Translations under genes and position numbers: made by a program
Notes under the pieces: model-generated
The model's input: the letters and a program-made list of their open reading frames with translations, nothing else
Database searches by the model: none
What the model was told of the DNA's origin: nothing
Shown: positions 1 through 5,676 of the stretch, one piece after another
How the letters are laid out: every line of letters starts with the position of its first letter
Position numbering within the stretch: the first letter of the stretch is position 1
NCBI GenBank assembly: GCA_018812385.1
Contig: JAHJDU010000182.1
Location: forward strand, 1 to 8,875
DNA from: Pseudomonadota bacterium
GTDB taxonomy: Bacteria > Desulfobacterota > Desulfobacteria > Desulfobacterales > Desulfobacteraceae
DNA length: 8,875 nt
Direction: 5' to 3'

Positions 1-647
1 AAATTTTTTATAAAATTTTTCTGATATTCAAAAGACCAGTGGACATCCTTTAATACCTTTGCAGCTTTTTCAGGCTTTCCCTGTTTTAAACAATCGATAA
101 ACTGCTGGTGCTCTTCACAGTTTTTTATTTCCCATTCTTTGATATAATTTTGTCTGGGAAAATCATAAAGACGCTGTTTTATAGGGAGGATGAATTTTTT
201 TATCAGTTCATTTTTTGAAATATCAAGATAAACATCGTGGAACTCAACATTGGTATTAAAAAGCCGGGTAAAATCATTTTTTTCAATGTCCAGAATTATT
301 ATCTCATTCAGTTGTTCAAGCTTTAAAATGTGAGAAGGTTCAATCCGGTCAAAACAATTCATGACAATGGAGGCTTCCACCATTCCAATGGCATTATAGG
401 CATTTCTAACGTCCCTGAGTTCAAGCACGTTCACACAGACCCCCCGTCTGGGTAAAATCGTTACAAACCCTTCTACTTCAAGGTGAATCAGTGCATCTCT
501 TAAGGGGGTCTTGCTTATGCCTAGCTGGCTGGCTATTTCACCAATATTGATGGTTGAACCGGGAAGCAAAACTCCAAGGTTCATCTGCTTTCGCAAATAG
601 GTATACACCTGTTCTCTAAGGGATAAAATATTCAATTGAACTTCCAT
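1..647 (-). CDS. GntR-family (FadR/FCD-type) transcriptional regulator, C-terminus cut by window edge
   Basis: This is a ligand-responsive DNA-binding repressor or activator of the GntR superfamily. 215 residues are visible and the frame is still open at the left edge; FCD regulators usually end near 220-240 residues, so little is missing. Residues ~10-75 form the winged helix-turn-helix, with the recognition region IASQLGISKTPLRDAL at 38-53 and the wing RRGVCV at 67-72. Residues ~80-215 are helical and fit the FCD ligand domain: EFHDVYLDIS (135-144), EEH (178-180) and DVH (201-203). His137, His180 and His203 sit where FCD proteins bind metal, but the first ligand, usually Asp, is Asn133. The start is set by an ATG preceded by GAGGA about 6 nt upstream. 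It lies on the same strand just downstream of pntB, with its own candidate promoter. It is a plausible local regulator of the taurine operon, but its effector and target are not shown by sequence. Confidence 0.9.
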   Translation of the reverse strand, partial: MEVQLNILSLREQVYTYLRKQMNLGVLLPGSTINIGEIASQLGISKTPLRDALIHLEVEGFVTILPRRGVCVNVLELRDVRNAYNAIGMVEASIVMNCFDRIEPSHILKLEQLNEIIILDIEKNDFTRLFNTNVEFHDVYLDISKNELIKKFILPIKQRLYDFPRQNYIKEWEIKNCEEHQQFIDCLKQGKPEKAAKVLKDVHWSFEYQKNFIKN

Positions 648-671
648 TATTGTCCTCACCAGCATTGTTTA

Positions 672-699
672 TTTATAATTTAGAGAAATTTCTCATCAA
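672..699 (-). promoter_or_regulatory. Candidate sigma70-type promoter for the GntR regulator, with a palindrome in the spacer
   Basis: Read on the minus strand, TTGATG (694-699) and TATAAA (672-677) are separated by 16 nt and lie about 25 nt upstream of the regulator's ATG. A perfect 12-bp palindrome GAGAAATTTCTC (683-694) fills the spacer. This is the position expected for autoregulation by a dimeric repressor. The -35 and -10 matches are good but were judged by eye, and AT-rich sequence gives such matches easily. Confidence 0.5.
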
Positions 700-740
700 G
701 GGTATAATCAAAACCAAAGGCATTATAACTGCTTTACAGG

Positions 741-2726
741 TTACATTGATTTTAAGGCCTCAATCAAATTGGTTGCAGTTGCTGCTGCATCGTCTAACAG
801 CATTATCGTTTTTGGATTATCATATAAGGTATTTTCTACCCCGGAATAACCCGGTTTTGCATCAAAATTGCACACGATTATTGTTTTTGCATCATGGGCC
901 AAAAGTATCGGCATCCCGGAAATAGGTGTGCCTTCTGTCTCCATTGCTGCCGGGTTTACTACGTCACAGGCACCAAAAACAAGAACAGCATCTGTTTGTG
1001 AAAATTCCGGGTTGATGTCATCCATCTCATAAAGATTATCATAATCGACTTCTGCTTCAGCAAGAAGAACATTCATGTGCCCGGGCATTCTTCCAGCAAC
1101 GGGATGAATTGCAAATTTTACCTGGGCACCCCTGGATTCAAGAATTGATGCAAGCTCTACCACTTTGAACTGTGCCTGTGCCAGAGCCATGCCATATCCG
1201 GGGATAATAATAATTTTTCTGGCTGATGACAATGCCGTTATGGCAGAATCCAAGTGGTCCTTTGGGTTGTCCTGGCTTGATGATTCTTCAACAGCAGGTT
1301 TTATCTCTGAAAGATTATCAAGCAATTGCCGGACTGTTTCTTTGGCATTCCCAAGAAGCATAATTGTATTATCGTTTTTATACAGAGGATTTTCAACACC
1401 TGAGTATCCGGGTTTATCATCCAGGTTACAGCACACCACATGTTTTGATTCATGGGTCAGTAAAATCGGCATGCCGGATATGGGGGAACCGTCAGTTTCT
1501 ATGGCTGCAGGATTCACCACATCACAGGCGCCTATAACCAGGGACAAATCAGTGTTTTTGAATTCAGGATTTATGGCATCCATTTCTTCCAGCAGATCAT
1601 AGTCAACACCGGCTTCTGCAAGAAGCACATTCATATGCCCGGGCATTCTTCCTGCAACGGGATGGATGGCAAATTTCACTTCCTTGCCCAGGGCAAGCAG
1701 TTTATTTGAAAAATTAATCACTTCGAATTGTGCCTGAGCAACAGCCATGCCATAGCCGGGAACAATAATGATTTTATTTGCATTGCGGGCTATTTCAACA
1801 GCCGTTTGAAAATTATTTTTTTCAATTGGTTGATGAAGGATTTGTTTTTCAACAGGATCTGCAATCTGGGTTTGCTCAGTCTTAACTGCCGGCTTCAGCC
1901 TGGGTTTTTCAAGAGGAACAAAAACCCTGAAAAGACTTCGATTCATTGCCCGGCACATGACATGGGTCAGTATTGATCCTGAAGCAGCCACAGTGGCCCC
2001 GCAGGAAATTAACAGCTTGTTTTCGATAATCATGCCGCAAAAGGCAGCAGCCACACCTGCGGTTGCATTTAAAAATGAAATCAAAACCGGCATGTCAGCT
2101 CCGCCAATCCGAATGGAAAAAATAATTCCAAAGACAATTGACAATAAAATGATTGAAATATAAAGGAATATCCGGCTGCCCATTGGCGCATATACTGATG
2201 CAATAATCAGTGCGATAATGGCAGCAAGGTTTATCATTACAAGCCATGTGTGTTTCGGAAGGATGCGTGGGGTCTGGCCAAGCTTGTTTGACAGTTTCCC
2301 GCCGGCGATCATGGATCCGCTGAATGTCAAGGATCCAATAGCAAGCCCCAGGAGCCCGGAAATTTCATTCACCATCCCAAGGTGTTGAGATCCCCGCATC
2401 AGTTCGGCAAGGGAAAGACAAAAAGCAGCAACACCTCCGGCACCATGCTGAAAGGCAACCATGGCCGGAATCTGAATCATGGTAATTCTCCTGGCCACCC
2501 AATATCCGGCCCCGGAACCGACCACAAGGGATAACAGCATAATACCAGGGTACATGGTTCCGTTTCGATATAGAATCAGAGCCGCAGCACAGGCTAATGC
2601 AAAAGCTGCGGTAAGGTTGCCGAACTTTGCCCTGTGGGGCCAGTGAAACAGCCAGATTCCCAGTATAAGGATGCCGATTACACTAAAATCCAGGAACAGA
2701 TTCATGGCAGAGTAAGTTTCTATCAT
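741..2726 (-). CDS. pntB: NAD(P) transhydrogenase beta subunit with a duplicated dIII domain
   Basis: This is the membrane beta subunit of proton-translocating transhydrogenase, which couples hydride transfer between nicotinamide nucleotides to proton movement. It is 661 residues long, against about 460 for the family. Residues ~8-255 form the dII membrane domain with about nine hydrophobic segments. It keeps the proton-path residues His94 (E. coli beta-His91), Asp211 (beta-Asp213) in GGADMP and Asn220 (beta-Asn222). A polar linker (271-305) leads to dIII copy 1 (~304-475). A second linker (476-490) leads to dIII copy 2 (~491-661). Each copy has the fingerprint PGYGMA-AQAQ, then HPVAGRMPGHMNVLLAEA and GACDVVNPAA. 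In both, the KRS motif that contacts the NADP 2'-phosphate is replaced (CNLDDKPGYSG at 433-443, CNFDAKPGYSG at 619-629). The ATG overlaps the stop of the preceding subunit gene (ATGA), with a G-rich ribosome site upstream. Family assignment is certain; nucleotide specificity is doubtful. Confidence 0.95.
   Translation of the reverse strand: MIETYSAMNLFLDFSVIGILILGIWLFHWPHRAKFGNLTAAFALACAAALILYRNGTMYPGIMLLSLVVGSGAGYWVARRITMIQIPAMVAFQHGAGGVAAFCLSLAELMRGSQHLGMVNEISGLLGLAIGSLTFSGSMIAGGKLSNKLGQTPRILPKHTWLVMINLAAIIALIIASVYAPMGSRIFLYISIILLSIVFGIIFSIRIGGADMPVLISFLNATAGVAAAFCGMIIENKLLISCGATVAASGSILTHVMCRAMNRSLFRVFVPLEKPRLKPAVKTEQTQIADPVEKQILHQPIEKNNFQTAVEIARNANKIIIVPGYGMAVAQAQFEVINFSNKLLALGKEVKFAIHPVAGRMPGHMNVLLAEAGVDYDLLEEMDAINPEFKNTDLSLVIGACDVVNPAAIETDGSPISGMPILLTHESKHVVCCNLDDKPGYSGVENPLYKNDNTIMLLGNAKETVRQLLDNLSEIKPAVEESSSQDNPKDHLDSAITALSSARKIIIIPGYGMALAQAQFKVVELASILESRGAQVKFAIHPVAGRMPGHMNVLLAEAEVDYDNLYEMDDINPEFSQTDAVLVFGACDVVNPAAMETEGTPISGMPILLAHDAKTIIVCNFDAKPGYSGVENTLYDNPKTIMLLDDAAATATNLIEALKSM
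753..1232 (-). repeat. Intragenic tandem repeat, dIII copy 2 (downstream)
   Basis: This stretch codes residues 499-658 of PntB and aligns without gaps to residues 313-472 at an offset of 186 residues (558 bp). About 107 of 160 residues agree (hand count, ~67%). The closest stretch, around 1056-1120, is also very similar at the DNA level to 1614-1678. This copy is the more diverged: where family members have GDAK near the end of dIII it reads LDDAAA. Confidence 0.93.
1311..1790 (-). repeat. Intragenic tandem repeat, dIII copy 1 (upstream)
   Basis: This stretch codes residues 313-472 of PntB, the dIII domain in the usual position after the membrane domain. It keeps more of the family pattern at its end (GNAKET against the canonical GDAK). 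Both copies follow a linker beginning KPAV (278-281 and 476-479), which suggests that the duplicated unit included part of the linker. Confidence 0.93.
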
Positions 2727-3022
2727 GATTTTTCAGCCCCCCTTTCTTTTTTCTTGAACAGCCTTAACATTCTGTCGGTAATCGCAAAACCACCTACAAG
2801 GTTGAAAGATGCCATGACAAAGGCAATAGATCCTATAATCTGCTCGGTCCGGGTTGAAGCGACTGAGAAAAGAATCAAAACTCCCAGTATGGTTACAGCC
2901 GAGATGGCATTTGTCATGGACATCAAAGGTGTATGAAGCAATGTGGGTATTCTGGAAATCAAAAAATATCCAACCACAAAGGAAAACAGAAAAACCCCGG
3001 CCATCAATAAAAGATTTGTCAT
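2723..3022 (-). CDS. pntAB: NAD(P) transhydrogenase alpha subunit part 2, membrane segment
   Basis: This 99-residue membrane protein corresponds to the C-terminal transmembrane part of alpha, encoded separately as in Rhodospirillum rubrum. Three hydrophobic helices are visible at about 4-23, 38-56 and 62-84, followed by a basic tail (RLFKKKERGAEKS). The stretch PLMSMTNAISAVTILG (32-47) matches the hallmark of this segment, in which a Pro-Leu-Met-Ser-x-Thr-Asn-Ala-Ile-Ser turn precedes the second helix. The start ATG has an AGGAG ribosome site about 7 nt upstream, and the gene begins 21 nt after pntA part 1 ends. Its TGA overlaps the ATG of pntB, so the two are probably translationally coupled. 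It anchors dI to the membrane and contributes to the proton channel. Confidence 0.92.
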   Translation of the reverse strand: MTNLLLMAGVFLFSFVVGYFLISRIPTLLHTPLMSMTNAISAVTILGVLILFSVASTRTEQIIGSIAFVMASFNLVGGFAITDRMLRLFKKKERGAEKS

Positions 3023-3043
3023 TGGTTTGCTCCTGGAAAATTT

Positions 3044-4210
3044 TTAATGATCAGTTTGCCCCATGGCCTTGATAGTACCTTCGTGATAGAGTTTGCCTTT
3101 GTGGGTCACAAGAGCGCCTTTGATGATTTCATCATCCATGTCAAAGTCGTCTGTCCCATCTTTATAAAGGTTCTCAACAAAATAATAAAGATTATTGGCA
3201 TAGAGCCAGGAAGAATGAACTGGTACTGATCCAGGTATGTTTTTTATTCCACAGATGTAGACACCCTTATGCATTAATTCTTTTCCAGGATCTGTTATCT
3301 CACAATTTCCTCCCTGGTCAATGGATACATCAATGATAACAGATCCGGGTTTCATTGTTTCAACCATTTCTTTAGTGATCACATGCTGGGCAACTTCTCC
3401 CGGGACAAGGGCGCTGAGAATAATGATATCAGATTCTGCAACCAAAGGAGCCAGAGCTTGCCTTTCCTTTTCAAGCCATTCTTTAGAAAGGGCTTTGGCA
3501 TATCCGCCTTTTCCAACGGCAAGTTCGGGGGGTGCATCAAATCCCACCACCTTGACACCTAAGCTCTCAGCTTCTTTTTTTGCATCCGGCCTTATATCAA
3601 CCGCCTTTACAATACCCCCCAGCCTTTTCCCTGTTGCTATTGCCTGAAGTCCAACAACACCGCAACCAATCACCAGAATATTGGCTGGTTTTATCATTCC
3701 AATGGACGTACCGACCATGGGGATGAATTTTGGAAAATTAGCTGCAGCAATAATGATGGCTTTATAGCCGGTTATGGCACTCATGGAAGTCAAGGGATCC
3801 ATTCGCTGGGCTCTTGAAATCCTGGGAATGCCGTCCATTGTAAATGCCGTGATGTTTCTTTCCTGTAGTCTTTTTACATCCCCATGATTTGAAGGAGCTG
3901 CCGGATGGATAAAAGTAATAAGCCTCTGGTTTTCTTTTAACATGTCGATCTCATGCTTATTGAACTGCTCGTTAAACATGGGTTCCTTGACTTTCAAAAT
4001 AACATCTGATTTGTCAAAAACCTCGGCTGCATCAGCTGCAATTTGCGCCCCGGCTTTTAGGTATGCGTCATCATCGGCAAAAGCCCCGGCCCCGGCCTTT
4101 GTTTCAACAATCACATCAAAACCCAATTTTTTAAATTTTTCAACCGTTTCCGGAAGTGCTGCAACCCTGTTCTCTTTGTACATTATTTCTTTTGGTATTC
4201 CGATTAACAT
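3044..4210 (-). CDS. pntAA: NAD(P) transhydrogenase alpha subunit part 1 (dI) with alanine-dehydrogenase-like residues
   Basis: This 388-residue soluble subunit binds NAD(H) in transhydrogenase. Transhydrogenase signatures are IPRISRAQRMDPLTSMS (128-144), the Rossmann motif GCGVVG (182-187) with Asp205 ending the second strand as in NAD binders, GGYAKALS (235-242) and LVPGEVAQHVITKEMV. Several positions instead match alanine dehydrogenase, a homologous family: KVKEP with Lys75, FIHPA with His102, IDQGG with Asp298 and IPGSVP (325-330). In M. tuberculosis alanine dehydrogenase, Lys75, His96 and Asp270 are substrate-binding or catalytic; Arg15 is shared by both families and present here. The split-subunit layout and the following membrane subunits argue for a transhydrogenase, but alanine oxidation by this domain cannot be excluded and would fit its place directly after tpa. 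The ATG has AAAGGAG about 7 nt upstream. Confidence 0.88.
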   Translation of the reverse strand: MLIGIPKEIMYKENRVAALPETVEKFKKLGFDVIVETKAGAGAFADDDAYLKAGAQIAADAAEVFDKSDVILKVKEPMFNEQFNKHEIDMLKENQRLITFIHPAAPSNHGDVKRLQERNITAFTMDGIPRISRAQRMDPLTSMSAITGYKAIIIAAANFPKFIPMVGTSIGMIKPANILVIGCGVVGLQAIATGKRLGGIVKAVDIRPDAKKEAESLGVKVVGFDAPPELAVGKGGYAKALSKEWLEKERQALAPLVAESDIIILSALVPGEVAQHVITKEMVETMKPGSVIIDVSIDQGGNCEITDPGKELMHKGVYICGIKNIPGSVPVHSSWLYANNLYYFVENLYKDGTDDFDMDDEIIKGALVTHKGKLYHEGTIKAMGQTDH

Positions 4211-4237
4211 GATTTATCTCCTTTAAATATGGATGGC

Positions 4238-4249
4238 TGTACTAGTACA
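4238..4249. promoter_or_regulatory. 12-bp perfect palindrome between tpa and pntAA
   Basis: TGTACTAGTACA lies in the 46-nt gap between the tpa stop and the pntAA start, upstream of that gene's ribosome site. As RNA it could form only a 4-bp stem, so it is more likely a DNA-level protein-binding site than a hairpin. No clear -35/-10 pair was seen with it. The binding factor is unknown; the GntR regulator is one candidate. Confidence 0.35.
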
Positions 4250-4256
4250 TTAAAAT

Positions 4257-5654
4257 TTAAAATGTTTTTTCTATGGCAGTTGCCACTGCGGCAACAATGA
4301 TATCTACCTGTTCCTTTGTGATGATCAGGCAGGGGGCAAAGTTCATGACATTGTTCAACCCGTGAAAACTGGAGTTGGTCCTTCCCACAATCACGTTTTG
4401 GCCTAAGACATTGCCCATGAGCTGTGCCATCTGTTCTTCTGTGACAGGTTCTTTGGTCTCTTTATTGTTGACATACTCAATACCGCAGAAAAGTCCCTTT
4501 CCTCTGACTTCACCCACACAATCATATTTTTTCAGTTCGCTCAGTCGTTCAAGCAGGTATTCGCCCATAACCCTGCTGTTTTCAACAAGGTTTTCATCTT
4601 CGATGATCCTGGTGCTTTCAAGTGCAGCAGTCATGGGAGCGGTACATCCGCCATAGGTGCTGATGTCCCTGAAATAATCAAGACGGGTGGCAGGATTTTT
4701 CGGGTCATTCAAAAACACATCATAGACTTTCTGCTTAACAACGGTTGCAGATAATGCTTCATATGAACTTGCAAGACCTTTTGCCATGGTAATAATATCC
4801 GGATCAAAGTCATAATGCTCATGGCCCCAGAATTTGCCTGTCCTCCCAAATCCGCAGACCACTTCATCCACGATAAGCCAGATATCATATTTTTTACAGA
4901 TTTCCTGCAAAATCGGATAATATTCCTTAACCGGCACAAGGATTCCACCTCCTGCCGTTATGGGCTCGACAATCAGGCCACCAATTGTATCAGCGCCTTC
5001 CGTAAGGATGATATCCTCGACTTTGCGGGCACACTCAATTTTACATTCTCCATAGGTTTTATCATATGGGCATCTATAACAGGCACAATGGGGAAATTCC
5101 ACAAAACCTTCTACAAAGGGACCAAAATCCTGTTTTCTCTGGGCATGGCCCGAGGCGCTTATTGCGCAGATGGTGGTTCCGTGATAATCCCGGTCCCTGT
5201 ACATTATTTTATATTTGCCTTTTCGCCCAGGACTGATTCTGGAAGCCTGGCGAACAATCTTAAACGCTTTTTCATTGGCTTCAGAGCCGGAGTTGGAGAA
5301 ATAGACTTTGTCATGGTTGGGCAGTTTTTCCAAAAGCTTTTTAGCAAATTTAATGGCAGGTATATTGCCGTAGGCCCCTGCAAAATAATTCATTTTTTTC
5401 ATTTGCTCGCAAACTGCCTCGGCAATGGAATCACGGCCATATCCTACCATGACGCTCCAGACTCCGCCCGAGGTGGCATCAAGGTATTCACGTCCCCGGA
5501 TATCTTTGACCATGAGGCCTTTTCCCTCTACAATGATCATCTGTTCCTGGGTCTCAAAGCATTTGTGGGGCTTTAAATGATGCCACAGGGCATCTTTGTC
5601 GCCTGCTACCATTTCTTCGACATCATATTCCAGCCAGTTCTTGTTTGTTTCCAT
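4257..5654 (-). CDS. tpa: Taurine:pyruvate aminotransferase (class III, PLP)
   Basis: This cytoplasmic PLP enzyme transfers the amino group of taurine to pyruvate, giving sulfoacetaldehyde and L-alanine (EC 2.6.1.77). At 465 residues it has the usual length. Class III features are SGGVW (62-66), NSGSEAN (121-127), DYHGTT (156-161), the acidic PLP-pyridine ligand Asp263 in VDEVVCGFGRTG, and the Schiff-base lysine Lys292 in MAKGLASS. STYGGCTAP (332-340) follows. Choosing taurine over other class III substrates (beta-alanine, GABA, putrescine) rests on overall resemblance to Bilophila-type Tpa and on xsc ending 22 nt upstream, because Xsc consumes the product. A cysteine cluster lies at 190-208. 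The ATG has AAGGA about 8 nt upstream. Transcription should come from the xsc promoter. Confidence 0.9.
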   Translation of the reverse strand: METNKNWLEYDVEEMVAGDKDALWHHLKPHKCFETQEQMIIVEGKGLMVKDIRGREYLDATSGGVWSVMVGYGRDSIAEAVCEQMKKMNYFAGAYGNIPAIKFAKKLLEKLPNHDKVYFSNSGSEANEKAFKIVRQASRISPGRKGKYKIMYRDRDYHGTTICAISASGHAQRKQDFGPFVEGFVEFPHCACYRCPYDKTYGECKIECARKVEDIILTEGADTIGGLIVEPITAGGGILVPVKEYYPILQEICKKYDIWLIVDEVVCGFGRTGKFWGHEHYDFDPDIITMAKGLASSYEALSATVVKQKVYDVFLNDPKNPATRLDYFRDISTYGGCTAPMTAALESTRIIEDENLVENSRVMGEYLLERLSELKKYDCVGEVRGKGLFCGIEYVNNKETKEPVTEEQMAQLMGNVLGQNVIVGRTNSSFHGLNNVMNFAPCLIITKEQVDIIVAAVATAIEKTF

Positions 5655-5676
5655 GATTTTTTCCTTTTAATTTTTT

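Noticed and set aside
1165..1602. 145-codon open frame on the plus strand
   Set aside because: It is antisense to the strongly conserved dIII coding region of pntB and has no recognisable product.
744..1817. Duplicated dIII as an assembly artefact
   Set aside because: The copies differ at about a third of residues and at many silent positions, and join in frame through a different linker, which a misassembly would not produce.
3044..4210. Plain alanine dehydrogenase call
   Set aside because: PRISRAQ, GGYAKALS and the following membrane subunit genes identify it as transhydrogenase dI. The alanine-dehydrogenase-like residues are kept as a finding and not used as the name.
4815..5576. 253-codon open frame on the plus strand
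   Set aside because: It lies fully antisense to tpa, whose product has clear catalytic motifs. The plus-strand product shows no recognisable domain.
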